Shown: positions 10,073-19,500 of the stretch, in pieces | How the letters are laid out: each line of letters opens with the position of its first letter | Position numbering within the stretch: position 1 is the first letter of the stretch | Source of the DNA: an uncultured Nitrospira sp. | Lineage (GTDB): Bacteria > Nitrospirota > Nitrospiria > Nitrospirales > Nitrospiraceae | Length of the DNA: 64,000 nt | Direction: 5' to 3' | NCBI GenBank assembly: GCA_902500995.1 | Contig: CABVSR010000010.1 | Location: 1-64,000 of the forward strand | Position numbers and translations under genes: made by a program | Notes under the pieces: model-generated | What the model was told of the DNA's origin: nothing | The model's input: the letters and a program-made list of their open reading frames with translations, nothing else | The model's database searches: none

Positions 10073-11613
10073 AGAATCCGCCAGCTCCGGCCGTCGTGCT
10101 CGATCATCCGTTCGGCTTCCACCGGTCCCCAGGTCCCGGCCTGGTATTCGGGCAACCAGCGTAATTTCTGTTGCGCCCAGCCGTCGAGAATCTTGGTCAC
10201 CCAGTCCCACGACGCTTCCACCGCGTCGCGCCGCATGAAGCGCGAGGCGTCGCCTGCCATCACGTCCAGCAGTAACCGTTCGTACGCTTCCGGCGACGGG
10301 CATCCGAACACGTCGCTGTACTGAAAATCCATCTCCACGGGATGCGTTTGCGCGCGCGTGCCCGGCACGCGGGAAATGATGCGCAGCGAAAGCCCTTCAT
10401 CCGGCTGAATGCGCAAGGTCAGGACATTGGCCGGTTGCGGGGTCGCCGGGTTGGCATTGAACAGGATCTGCGGAATATCTTTGAATTGCACGGCGACTTC
10501 GCTGGCCCGTTTGGGAAGGGCTTTCCCGGTGCGGAGATAAAACGGCACACCCGCCCAACGCCAGTTTTCGACGAAGGCTTTCACCGCGACGAAGGTTTCG
10601 GTGGTCGAGGCTGGATTGACACCCTTTTCCCGGCGATAGCCCGGTATCGGTTGGCCGTGCGCGACCCCCTCGGCATACTGCGCGCGCACCGTGTAGCGCT
10701 CCACGTCCTTCCCCACGATGGGGCGGAGGCAACGCAGCACCTCCATTTTTGCGTTGCGCACCACGTTCGGGTCGAGTGAATAGGGCGGCTCCATGGCCAC
10801 GAGGCACAGCAGCTGCAGCAAGTGATTCTGAATCATGTCGCGTAGCGCGCCGGCTTCTTCGTAGTAGCTGGCTCTGGTGCCCACGCCTTCCGATTCGCTG
10901 ACGGTGATCTGGACGTGATCGATATACTTGTGGTTCCAAATGGGCTCGAAGATGCTGTTGGCGAACCGGACCACCATGAGATTCTGGACCGTCTCTTTGC
11001 CCAGATAGTGATCGATCCGGAAAATCTGCGACTCATCGAATACCTTACCGGTCACTTCGTTGATTTTCTGCGCCGACGCCAGGTCGCGCCCGACCGGTTT
11101 TTCGACGATAATCCGCGAGTAGGGAGCAGGGGCGGCGGCAGAGGTGGCGAGCCCGGACTGGGCCAGCCCCTCGCAAACCGACGCAAAAGAGCTTGGGGGA
11201 ATACTCAAATAAAAAATCCGATTGCCGGGCAACTGCATCGCCCGCTCGACTTCCTCCGCTTTGGCGCGCAGGGTGGCGTAGGTCTGCGCATCCTCGTTTT
11301 CGCCCTGGAGATAAAACAGATGGGATTGGAATGTGGACCAGGTCTCCTCAGACAAGGCCTGCCGCGAATGGGTGACGATCCCTTCCTTGACCAGCCGGCG
11401 GAACTCGTCATCGGTCATGGGCTTGCGTCCCAGGCCGATCACGGCATACTTATCCGGGAGGAGGCCGTCGAGCAGGAGGTTGTACACGGCGGGGATGAGG
11501 CGCCGCCGGGCGAGATCCCCGGAGCCGCCGAAGATCACGAGGGTACAAGGCTCCACCGGCGTGACGGTTTCAGGGAGAGGTTTGATATCGACAGGTGTCG
11601 TAGGCGAAGACAT
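10069..11613 (-). CDS. zwf: glucose-6-phosphate 1-dehydrogenase
   Basis: The enzyme oxidises glucose-6-phosphate to 6-phosphogluconolactone with NAD(P)+, the first step of the oxidative pentose phosphate pathway. The 514-aa length is normal. Visible features are the Rossmann motif FGGSGDLARRRL near residue 30, EKPVGRDL, and the substrate-binding signature RIDHYLGKE. It lies 26 bp downstream of gnd on the same strand, forming a two-gene NADPH-producing operon. The last codons are unusual only in that the TAG stop is part of the terminal repeat of the adjacent mobile element, so the native C-terminus may have been altered by a few residues. Confidence 0.97.
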   Translation of the reverse strand: MSSPTTPVDIKPLPETVTPVEPCTLVIFGGSGDLARRRLIPAVYNLLLDGLLPDKYAVIGLGRKPMTDDEFRRLVKEGIVTHSRQALSEETWSTFQSHLFYLQGENEDAQTYATLRAKAEEVERAMQLPGNRIFYLSIPPSSFASVCEGLAQSGLATSAAAPAPYSRIIVEKPVGRDLASAQKINEVTGKVFDESQIFRIDHYLGKETVQNLMVVRFANSIFEPIWNHKYIDHVQITVSESEGVGTRASYYEEAGALRDMIQNHLLQLLCLVAMEPPYSLDPNVVRNAKMEVLRCLRPIVGKDVERYTVRAQYAEGVAHGQPIPGYRREKGVNPASTTETFVAVKAFVENWRWAGVPFYLRTGKALPKRASEVAVQFKDIPQILFNANPATPQPANVLTLRIQPDEGLSLRIISRVPGTRAQTHPVEMDFQYSDVFGCPSPEAYERLLLDVMAGDASRFMRRDAVEASWDWVTKILDGWAQQKLRWLPEYQAGTWGPVEAERMIEHDGRSWRIL

Positions 11614-11639
11614 GGTTTCGGTATCCGTGGGTTGAACGC

Positions 11640-12533
11640 TTAACGCCGGACGCTATGCCCGCCGAAGGCGTTACGCAGCGCGGCCAGCATTTTCTCGGCG
11701 AACGATTCCTCCTGCCGCGACCGGAAGCGCGTGAACAGCGCCGCCGTCAGGGTCGGCACGGGCACGTCCTTGTCGATGGCGTCCTGGATCATCCAGCGGC
11801 CTTCGCCGGAGTCCTGCACATAGCCCTTCAGTTTTTCGAGCTTGGGATCCTGTTTCAGCGCGCCGACGGCGAGTTCTAACAGCCAGGAACGGACCACGCT
11901 GCCGTGCATCCACACATCAGCGATTTTTCCGAGATCTAACCGATACTCGCTTTTTGCCATGAGTTCGAACCCTTCGGCGTACCCCTGCATCATGCTGTAC
12001 TCAATGCCGTTGTGAATCATCTTCACGTAGTGGCCGGCGCCATGCGTGCCCATGTGGGCCCAGCCCTGTTCGGGCGCCAGTGTTTCGAAAATGGGGGTGA
12101 GGCGCTGAACCGGCCCCTGCTCGCCGCCGATCATGAGGCAATAACCGACCGTCAGCCCCCAGATACCGCCGCTGGTGCCGACGTCCACATAGTGAATGCC
12201 TTTCTGTTTCAGTTCGGCGGCGCGCCGCGTATCGTCGTGGAAGCGGGTGTTGCCGCCGTCAATGATCGTGTCGCCCGGCTGGAGCAGCGCGCTGATCGCG
12301 TGGATCGTGTCTTCCGTCGGCGCGCCTGACGGAACCATGATCCAAACGGCCCGCGGAGCGGTCAGCCGGCCGACCAGGTCGCTGAGGGAGGCGGCCCCGG
12401 TACAGCCCTTGCTCTCGGCCTGCTTGACGACATCGGGCGCGCGATCATATGCCACGACGCGGTGCCGGCCTTGCTGCAGGCGCGTCACCATATTCATACC
12501 CATTTTACCGAGGCCGATGAATCCCAGTTCCAT
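11640..12533 (-). CDS. gnd: 6-phosphogluconate dehydrogenase, decarboxylating (short form)
   Basis: This enzyme converts 6-phosphogluconate to ribulose-5-phosphate plus CO2. The N-terminal nucleotide-binding motif is GFIGLGKMGMNM. IMVPSG, DGGNTRFHDD, GTSGG and the catalytic-region stretch HYVKMIHNGIEY are all present. At 297 aa it is the short bacterial type that lacks the long C-terminal helical domain of the 470-aa form; short forms are often NAD-preferring, but preference cannot be read here. ATG 12533 is preceded by AGAGGG. It is immediately followed by zwf. Confidence 0.95.
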   Translation of the reverse strand: MELGFIGLGKMGMNMVTRLQQGRHRVVAYDRAPDVVKQAESKGCTGAASLSDLVGRLTAPRAVWIMVPSGAPTEDTIHAISALLQPGDTIIDGGNTRFHDDTRRAAELKQKGIHYVDVGTSGGIWGLTVGYCLMIGGEQGPVQRLTPIFETLAPEQGWAHMGTHGAGHYVKMIHNGIEYSMMQGYAEGFELMAKSEYRLDLGKIADVWMHGSVVRSWLLELAVGALKQDPKLEKLKGYVQDSGEGRWMIQDAIDKDVPVPTLTAALFTRFRSRQEESFAEKMLAALRNAFGGHSVRR

Positions 12534-12658
12534 AGAGCACCCTCTCTGGTGAAGAGCGGCTGTGAGGACCGGCGCGGGGCCGGTCAGGACGGTGTGCCGC
12601 TCCAGTGGTTCGGTGAAGTCCCGATGCTATCACGACGCGGCATCCGTGCAAGCGGTTG

Positions 12659-12674
12659 CCGGTTTTGAAACCGG
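12659..12674 (-). terminator. short dyad downstream of the nucleotidyltransferase gene
   Basis: CCGGTT-TTGA-AACCGG forms a 6-bp stem 14 bp past the stop codon at 12689. No U-run follows, so termination is inferred from position only. Confidence 0.25.
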
Positions 12675-12688
12675 ATGGCGTTGCCCTG

Positions 12689-13495
12689 TTAGTCCACGCG
12701 GGGTGGAAGGGGAATCTCGCGGAACAGGGTCTCGGCAAACCGCCGCCCGGCCATCAGCCGGTCGTGAAGCGTCGCCGCGCTTAAGAATTGGCCGGCGAGC
12801 TCCCCGAGTGCCGGGTCGCGCGAAGCCAGGAACCGGAGGGTGTCGACCGGCGCCGTGAACCAGAGCCCCCGGGTTCGAAAAAATGCGGAGAGGCAGTCCT
12901 CGAAAAAGAGCTGCAGCAGATATTGCGCGCTGTTGGGTTTGTCGCGCAGGTCTTCGACCTTGCCGAGCCAATGCAGGCACTCGGCCTTGAGGCGAATGCG
13001 TTCGTGCAGCGTGGCCGGCGGCGGCCCCTGGCGAAACCGTTGCGCCGCCTTCGCGATCAGTTGCGCTGCAATGTCCTCATGGTCGTAGAGCACCCGCCCT
13101 TTGCGAAGCAGCGGCGCGAGACGCGGGGAGTAGGCCAGATCCTCGGCAACGAGGGTGTGTTCGCCATAGCGAATATCCACGAGCCGGTCGCCCACGCGCA
13201 CCATTTCCTGCCCATCGGCCGGGCCCTTCACCAACACGATCAGATCAATATCGCTGTGCGCGGTCACGGCGCGTCTGGCGCCGGATCCGACGAGGATGAT
13301 GCCGACCAGGTCGCCGCCGCGTTTGGCGCGCACATATTTGACGGCGCCGGCAAGGGCGTCATCATAGCCGGGCGGCGTGACCGCCGGGGGCATGTCCGGT
13401 GGTTCGGGAATATCCAGTAACTCGGCTTTCAATTCTTCCGACGAAGGGAGCCCCGGCGAAGACTGGGGCGAAGCGTCTGCGAGATGTGATTCCAT
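12689..13495 (-). CDS. nucleotidyltransferase-fold protein
   Basis: The 268-aa product has the minimal nucleotidyltransferase signature of the pol-beta superfamily: GSGARR followed by HSDIDLIVL, then a distant acidic residue in VDIRYGEH. An alpha-helical C-terminal half follows, with KAECLHWLGKVEDLRD and AQYLLQLFFEDCLSAFF resembling HEPN-like or kinase-associated helices. The substrate is unknown. ATG 13495 with AAGGA upstream is chosen over the longer frame to 13561, whose extra residues look random. It follows a 75-aa protein by 17 bp, so the two are probably co-transcribed. Confidence 0.75.
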   Translation of the reverse strand: MESHLADASPQSSPGLPSSEELKAELLDIPEPPDMPPAVTPPGYDDALAGAVKYVRAKRGGDLVGIILVGSGARRAVTAHSDIDLIVLVKGPADGQEMVRVGDRLVDIRYGEHTLVAEDLAYSPRLAPLLRKGRVLYDHEDIAAQLIAKAAQRFRQGPPPATLHERIRLKAECLHWLGKVEDLRDKPNSAQYLLQLFFEDCLSAFFRTRGLWFTAPVDTLRFLASRDPALGELAGQFLSAATLHDRLMAGRRFAETLFREIPLPPRVD

Positions 13496-13512
13496 GACGA
13501 TCCTTGAACGTG

Positions 13513-13740
13513 TCAGGCGGCCTGCACGCGGCGTATTTGTTGCTCGAGCGTGCCGAGCCACGCGTCAAACGGTTGCTCGGCATCGACGACGATTTCAAGT
13601 TTTCCATTCGGGAGTTTGCGGACGATGCCCGGAGTTTCCGGCGAGAGAGGTATTTCCACCCATTCGCGATTGAGTCCCAAGGCATCCGTCACGTCGAGAA
13701 TGCGACTGATCTGTTGAAACGACAGGGCGTGAAGCGACAC
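13513..13740 (-). CDS. 75-aa protein of unknown function
   Basis: This small protein (starting MSLHALSFQQISRILDV) has no recognisable motif, signal or membrane segment. It starts at GTG 13740 with GAGAGGAA at good spacing, which supports translation. A predicted helix-strand composition (LNREWVEIPLS, KLEIVVDAEQPFDAWL) suggests a compact soluble fold. It lies 17 bp upstream of the nucleotidyltransferase gene on the same strand. A partner or antitoxin-like role beside a nucleotidyltransferase is conceivable but unsupported. Confidence 0.6.
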   Translation of the reverse strand: MSLHALSFQQISRILDVTDALGLNREWVEIPLSPETPGIVRKLPNGKLEIVVDAEQPFDAWLGTLEQQIRRVQAA

Positions 13741-13812
13741 TCATTCCTCTCTGAACATCCCTCCGGGCATTGTAGGAGCGGGGAGGGAGACTGTCAATGC
13801 GAGGCGCTCGCC

Positions 13813-14844
13813 CTACCCGTTGAGCAGGCGCGCGATACGATCGGCGGCGAGCTCGATATCGTCGGCCGATACGTCGAGGTGAGTCACCGCGCGGCAGGTG
13901 TTTCGGCCGACGGCATTGATCAGCACGCCCTCCTGCTTGAGCGCGGCCACAAAGGACGTGACGGAGTACTTCTTACTGTCCACGTCGAAAAACAGAATGT
14001 TCGTCTCGACCAGGGTCGGATCGATGGTGACGGCTGGAATTTGTTGCAGGCGGGCCGCAAGCCGTTTGGCATTGATGTGGTCCTCGCGGAGGCGAGCCCT
14101 GTGATGCTCCAAGGCGTATAGACCGGCCGCCGCGAGAATGCCCGACTGGCGCATGGCCCCTCCGTACATGCGGCGAAACCGCCGAAGCCGCTCCATCAAG
14201 CCGGGATCATCGGTCGCGATCAGAGACCCGGCCGGTGCTCCCAGTCCTTTGGACAGGCAGAAGGTGACCGTTTCGAAGTGCTGCGCATACTCCGCCGCAG
14301 AAACTCCCGATGCCGCCACCGCATTAAAGAGGCGGGCCCCGTCGAGGTGCATGGGCAGACCATGGGCGGTCGCGACCGCGCGGATGGCCTGAATGGTGGA
14401 GAGCGGGTAGACCGTTCCGCCTCCGGCATTGTGGGTGTTTTCGATGCAGATAAGGGCAGTCCGGATGCTGTAGGGATCGTTCGGGCGGATCGCGGCCTCA
14501 ACCTGTTCAGCGGTCACGATCCCCTGAGTGCCGGTCACCCAATGGAGTTGCACGCCGGCCAACGCCGCGGCCGCCCCCTGCTCATAACGCACGATGTGCG
14601 ACTGACCGTCAACGATTACTTCACGTCCCGGCTCAGCCTGCGCGCGCAGCGACAATTGATTGCCCAGGGTGCCTGAGGGCACAAAGAGCGCGGCGCGTTT
14701 TCCGACGAGCGCGGCGCCGACCTCCTGGAGACGATTGACGGTGGGGTCTTCGCCGTAGATGTCGTCACCCACCTCTGCGCGGGCCATGGCTTCGCGCATG
14801 GCCGGGGTGGGTTTGGTGACTGTATCGCTCCGGAGATCGATCAT
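13813..14844 (-). CDS. ltaE: low-specificity L-threonine aldolase
   Basis: This PLP enzyme cleaves L-threonine or allo-threonine to glycine and acetaldehyde. The 343-aa sequence begins IDLRSDTVTKPT, diagnostic for the family, and has GDDIYGEDPTVNRLQ, ENTHNAGGG, HLDGARLFNA and the PLP lysine K199 in CLSKGLGAP. Length and motifs are complete. ATG 14844 has GAGG upstream. It is divergent from the transporter-like gene at 14961 and stands alone. Confidence 0.95.
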   Translation of the reverse strand: MIDLRSDTVTKPTPAMREAMARAEVGDDIYGEDPTVNRLQEVGAALVGKRAALFVPSGTLGNQLSLRAQAEPGREVIVDGQSHIVRYEQGAAAALAGVQLHWVTGTQGIVTAEQVEAAIRPNDPYSIRTALICIENTHNAGGGTVYPLSTIQAIRAVATAHGLPMHLDGARLFNAVAASGVSAAEYAQHFETVTFCLSKGLGAPAGSLIATDDPGLMERLRRFRRMYGGAMRQSGILAAAGLYALEHHRARLREDHINAKRLAARLQQIPAVTIDPTLVETNILFFDVDSKKYSVTSFVAALKQEGVLINAVGRNTCRAVTHLDVSADDIELAADRIARLLNG

Positions 14845-14913
14845 GATGCGCCTCGGTTCAAGAAGGGTAGCTGATCACGGCGAGCCGCGGGCGCATTGTA
14901 GCAAAATTTTTTC

Positions 14914-14941
14914 TTGCCCGTGTCCGAAGGCCTGTTACACT
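14914..14941 (+). promoter_or_regulatory. sigma70-type promoter for the transporter-like gene
   Basis: TTGCCC (14914-14919), a 16-bp spacer and TACACT (14936-14941) lie just before ATG 14961. The -35 and -10 each keep the most conserved bases. A T-rich tract precedes the -35. Confidence 0.4.
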
Positions 14942-14960
14942 GGCTCGCATTCGGAGCCCC

Positions 14961-16226
14961 ATGGAGAGATGGCAGCGGTCAGTGATCCGGTTTGCCCAGG
15001 CAGAACCGCAGGAAGTGCGGCCGCTGGCCTGGTCCTTCGCCTATTTTTTCTGTCTCCTCTGCGGGTACTACATTCTCCGGCCCGTGCGCGATGAGATGGC
15101 GATCCAGGGCGGCGTGCATAACCTTCCCTGGATGATGACCGGCACGTTTGTGACGTTGCTTGCCGTCACGCCGCTGTTCGGTTGGTTGTCGGCGCGGTAC
15201 TCCCGTTATCGGTTGTTGCTTGCGGTCTACCTCTTTTTTATCGCCAATCTGATCGGCCTGTACGCCCTGATGACGAGCGGCCACTATCTCGAGTGGATTG
15301 CGCGCGGGTTTTTTGTCTGGTTGTCGGTGTTCAATCTGTTCGTCGTCTCGGTATTCTGGAGTTTCATGGCCGACCTGTTTACGGCGGCGCAGGGGGCGCG
15401 TCTCTTCGGGATCATTGCGGCGGGCGGCAGCACCGGCGCCTTGTTCGGGCCGCTCATTACGACCGGCCTGACGTATGTATTGCCGGTTCCGGTGCTGATG
15501 CTCGCCTCGGCGGCGTTCCTCGTCGCCTGCCTCGGATGCATCTATCAGTTGGAACGGTGGAGCCGCAGCCGGTCGGCCTTTCACCGCGAGAACAGCGGAG
15601 CCCCGCTGGGCGGCGGCTTTCTAGCCGGTGTGCGTCTCCTGTGGTCCTCGCCCTATCTACTGGGGATCTGCGGGTATCTGATGTTGCTGACCATGACCGC
15701 GACGTTCCTCTATTTCGAGCAGGTGCGTCTGGTCGCGCAACAGTTCGAGATGCCGGAGGCCCGCACGCGCTTCTTCTCCTTGATGGACTTCGCCACCAAC
15801 ATCCTCACCTGGCTGACGCAGCTGCTCGTCACCAACCGCGTGGTCGCGCGGTTCGGGTTGGCGGGCGCTCTGTTGTTCCTGCCCGCCGTCAGCCTGGTGG
15901 GGTTCCTGGGGATCGCGCTCTGGCCGGGATTAGCCCTGTACGTCGGCTTTTCCGTATTGCGCCGGGTGGGGGAATATGCGCTTTCCAAGCCGGCGCGCGA
16001 GGTGCTGTTTACGGTGGTCAGTCGTGAGGAAAAGTACAAGGCGAAAAATTTCATCGATACGGCGATTTCGCGCGCCGGCGATGCTTCGACCGGATGGCTG
16101 ATTTCCGGTCTCAAGGCGTTGAGCGTGACGACGGGGCAAATCGCCTGGGCCCTGGTGCCGCTGATGATCGTCTGGGCCTGGCTGGGCCGGTGGTTGGCAG
16201 CGAGGCAACGCCAACGGGCCGGGTGA
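14961..16226 (+). CDS. MFS-type / nucleotide (NTP/NDP)-exchanger-like membrane protein
   Basis: The 421-aa protein has about 11-12 hydrophobic segments spread along its length. The N-terminus (FAYFFCLLCGYYILRPVRDEM) is typical of the ATP/ADP-translocase-like branch of the major facilitator superfamily, whose free-living bacterial members have unknown substrates. A soluble loop of about 25 residues with Arg/Ser lies near the middle (QLERWSRSRSAFHRENSG). The conserved VVSREEKYKAKNFIDTAISRAGD stretch near the C-terminus also fits that branch. It precedes the biosynthetic operon but is 327 bp away and has its own promoter-like sequence, so a role in that pathway is not implied. Confidence 0.8.
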   Translation: MERWQRSVIRFAQAEPQEVRPLAWSFAYFFCLLCGYYILRPVRDEMAIQGGVHNLPWMMTGTFVTLLAVTPLFGWLSARYSRYRLLLAVYLFFIANLIGLYALMTSGHYLEWIARGFFVWLSVFNLFVVSVFWSFMADLFTAAQGARLFGIIAAGGSTGALFGPLITTGLTYVLPVPVLMLASAAFLVACLGCIYQLERWSRSRSAFHRENSGAPLGGGFLAGVRLLWSSPYLLGICGYLMLLTMTATFLYFEQVRLVAQQFEMPEARTRFFSLMDFATNILTWLTQLLVTNRVVARFGLAGALLFLPAVSLVGFLGIALWPGLALYVGFSVLRRVGEYALSKPAREVLFTVVSREEKYKAKNFIDTAISRAGDASTGWLISGLKALSVTTGQIAWALVPLMIVWAWLGRWLAARQRQRAG

Positions 16227-16553
16227 GGGCAGCCGGCAGCTCGATCAACCCCACTCCATACCACCACATCGTCATCTAGCCTCGGCCATTCGTCCCGGTC
16301 CTCTTGTCGCAGGGCATCGATGTTGCGATGTCATGGGCATGTCCGGAATCCTGTCGATTCTCATCGTCCCCGTTCACCATTCCTACAAAAGACAGTCATT
16401 TCAGCTGCGTCTCACGACCGCTCCGTCTGTTTCACAATCGATCAGGAAACTAAACATGTCAGTTTTTGTCATCCAAACGTCTTAGGAGAAGAGAGTAAGT
16501 ATAAATCGTTCATCGAAATCGCCGGTCAGTCAGTTTACGGAGTGGTGAGGGAG
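16227..16553 (+). promoter_or_regulatory. AT-rich leader upstream of the NRPS-PKS operon
   Basis: This 327-bp gap holds no gene. Its second half (about 16375-16520) is distinctly AT-richer than its surroundings, as expected for the promoter of the biosynthetic operon. TTGTCA (16466-16471) and TATAAA (16500-16505) are present but 28 bp apart, so they do not form a standard promoter together. No convincing Fur box or inverted repeat was found by eye. The NRPS1 frame is open through part of this leader (from 16320), but that stretch lacks NRPS-like sequence. Confidence 0.4.
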
Positions 16554-19500
16554 ATGCACACAACCGTCACGGATCTGCTTCAGTCTCGCGCGTCGGCCAC
16601 TCCGACTCGGCATGCGTATAGCTACCTGCTCGATGGTGAGGCCGATGAGGCGCGGTTGGACTACGGCGAGCTGGATCGCCGCGCCAGGGCTATTGCCGCC
16701 TGGCTGCGATCGGCCGGGGCGGCGGGGGATCGCGCGTTGTTGCTGTACCCGCCCGGTCTGGACTACATCGCCGCGTTCTTCGGTTGTCTCTATGCCGGTG
16801 TCGTCGCCGTGCCGGCCTATCCGCCCCAACGCCGGCGTGGTCTGCCGCGGGTCCATGCGATCCTCGCGGATGCCCGGCCGCGGTTTGCCCTCTCGACCAC
16901 CTCTCTACGTAGCATGCTCGCGCCTGTCACCGGCGAAGACGGAAGCCCTGCCGGGCTCACCGATGTGCACTGGCTGACCACCGACCAGCTCGAGCCCGGG
17001 CTCGAAGCAACCTGGACGCGACCGCCACTGACTGCGGAGAGCCTGGCTTTTCTCCAGTACACCTCCGGCTCGACCGGAAACCCCAAAGGCGTCAAGGTGT
17101 CCCACGGGAACCTGCTGCAGAACCAGCGAGCCATTCAGGACGCCTTCGGTCATACGTCGGACGACGTCATCGTGGGGTGGCTGCCGCTGTATCACGACAT
17201 GGGATTGATCGGCAACGTGCTGCAGCCGCTGTATGTGGGTGCGCCCTGCATTTTGATGTCGCCGGTGCATTTTCTTCAGAAGCCCGCCCGGTGGTTGTCC
17301 GCCATTTCCACATATCGCGCGACCACCAGCGGCGGCCCGAACTTTTCCTACGAGCTCTGTGTCAAGCAGGTGTCCGATGCGCAGCGCGACGAGTTGGACC
17401 TTCGTTCCTGGACGCTCGCCTTTAATGGTGCTGAACCGGTGCGTGCTTCGACGATCGACCGCTTCTCCGAGCGGTTCCGTGCGTGCGGCTTCCGGCGGCA
17501 GGCCTTTTATCCTTGTTACGGGTTGGCGGAAGCGACGCTGTTGGTCACGAGCGGAACCAAAGGTGCGGACCCGGTGGTTTATTCAACCGGCCACGTGTCT
17601 GGCTCCCCGGCGGCACATTCACCCTCCACCACGCGGGACAACCGGATCGTAGGCTGTGGCGAGGCGAGGGGCGGGCAATCGATTCGCATCGTCCATCCTG
17701 ATTCCGGCCTGCCTTGCGATGATGGCCAGGAGGGAGAAATCTGGGTCAGTGGTCCCTCCGTGGCACAGGGCTACTGGCAACGGGAAGAAGAGTCCCGGGC
17801 GACATTCCACGCAAGCTTGGCCGCAAGCGGAAAAGGACCGTTTCTCAGGACGGGAGACCTGGGTGTTCTCCGGGACGGCGAGTTGTTCGTCACGGGCCGT
17901 CTCAAGGATCTGATCATCATCCGCGGCCGCAATCATTATCCCCACGATCTCGAACGCACCGTGGAGGACTGTCATCCTGCCCTGCGAGCCGGCGGGTGCG
18001 CGGCCTTCTCCGTGACGGAAAAAGAGGACGAGCAGCTGGTCGTCGTGCAAGAGGTCGAGCCGCGCGCCAAAACCCTCGACGTGCCTGCAATCGCCGATGC
18101 CATTCGCCAGGCGGTGGCCCGGCTTCATGAGGTGTCGGTGTTCGCCGTCGTCCTCATCAAGGCCGGTCAACTGCCCAAAACCTCCAGCGGAAAGGTTCAG
18201 CGCGGTCTCTGCCGAACGCAATTTCTCGCGCGATCGCTGGAGACGGTCGGCGAATCGATGCTGCCGGACTCGCCGGACACACCGGCCTCGACAGGCGACC
18301 ATCCTGCGTGTGAACCGGGCGGTGACGATGAATTAGCCGCCGCAATCGGCGGGATATGGGCCCAGGTCTTGAACCGGCCGGCGGTCGGGCCGCAGGAGGA
18401 TTTTTTTGCGCTCGGCGGAGACTCTCTCCGCGGCCTGCAGATGGTCGCGCGCATTCAGGAGGTGCGCGGCCTCGATGTGCCGCTGGAGATGTTGTTCGAA
18501 CATCCCACGCTCGCCGGCTTTACGTCGTTGGTTTCTTCTCTAGCCCCTGCCTCGGCAAGTACTACCTCACCGGAGCCAATCCACGCGCTGTCGCGAGATG
18601 GCTTGCTGCCGCTCTCATTTTCCCAGCAGCGGTTTTGGTTCTTCGAACAGCTGTCGGCAGGAAGCGCCATCAACAACATTCCAGTGGCGTTGCGACTGCG
18701 CGGACCGCTCGACGTGGAGGCGTTGCGCAAGGCGGTCAATGCGATCGTTCAACGCCATGAGATCCTCCGGGCCTCGTTCGGCTTGGTCGAAGGCCGCCCG
18801 GTCCACGTCATCGCGCCGGAATTGCGGCTCGCATTGGAGATTGAAGAGCCGGGCGCGGGCAGCCCGGAGCAGCGTGAAGAAGCGATCGTCCGCGCGGTGC
18901 GAACGGAAGCCAGCCGGCCCTTCGATCTCGTGGCCGGTCCGCTGATCCGTGGCCGGTTGTTTCGGCTTGCGGACAATGAGCATCTGCTGTCGGTGACCCT
19001 GCATCACATCATCGCCGACGGCCAGTCGATGGAGATCATCCGGCGAGAACTGTTCGCGTTGTACAGCGCGTTGACGGAGGGACAAGCTGTCTCGCTGCCG
19101 GCATTGCCACTTCATTACATCGATGTCGCGGCCTGGCAACGCGGGCAGGCCGGTGAAGTCGCTGAGAGACGGCACCTCGAATACTGGCGTGCCCGCCTGG
19201 AAGGACTCCCGCCGCTGCTCACATTGCCCTGGGACTATTCGCGCCCCGCACTGCAAGGGCACCGTGGCGCGCGCTACGCGTGGAAGATCTCGCCGGCGAT
19301 CACCGAAGGGCTTCAAGAGACGGGCAGGCGTTACCGGGTGACACCGTTCATGCTGCTGCTGTCCGCCTTCGGCATCCTGCTGTCCCGGTATAGCCGCCAG
19401 TCCGACTTGTGCATCGGCACACCCGTGGCGAATCGAACAGGCCGAGATATCGAGAAGCTGGTCGGCTGTTTCGTCAACACGGTGGCCTTGAGACTGGACC

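Noticed and set aside
9802-10303. Small open frames at 9802-10164 (+) and 9845-10303 (-) as genes
   Set aside because: They are low-complexity Arg/Pro-rich readings of the inverted-repeat element and antisense zwf, without ribosome-binding sites or family motifs.
14961-16226. Transporter-like gene as the first gene of the biosynthetic operon
   Set aside because: It is separated by a 327-bp non-coding AT-rich gap, has its own promoter-like sequence, and belongs to a family not linked to NRPS export; a PvdE-like exporter is already inside the operon.
16500-16525. TAAAT-N16-CGG resembling the PvdS iron-starvation box (TAAAT-N16-CGT)
   Set aside because: The second half does not match, PvdS is a Pseudomonas sigma factor, and a five-plus-three base pattern is expected by chance in AT-rich DNA.
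16320-16553. Longer NRPS1 start at ATG 16320
   Set aside because: The added 78 residues have no FAAL similarity and lie in an AT-rich leader; the family N-terminus begins at 16554.
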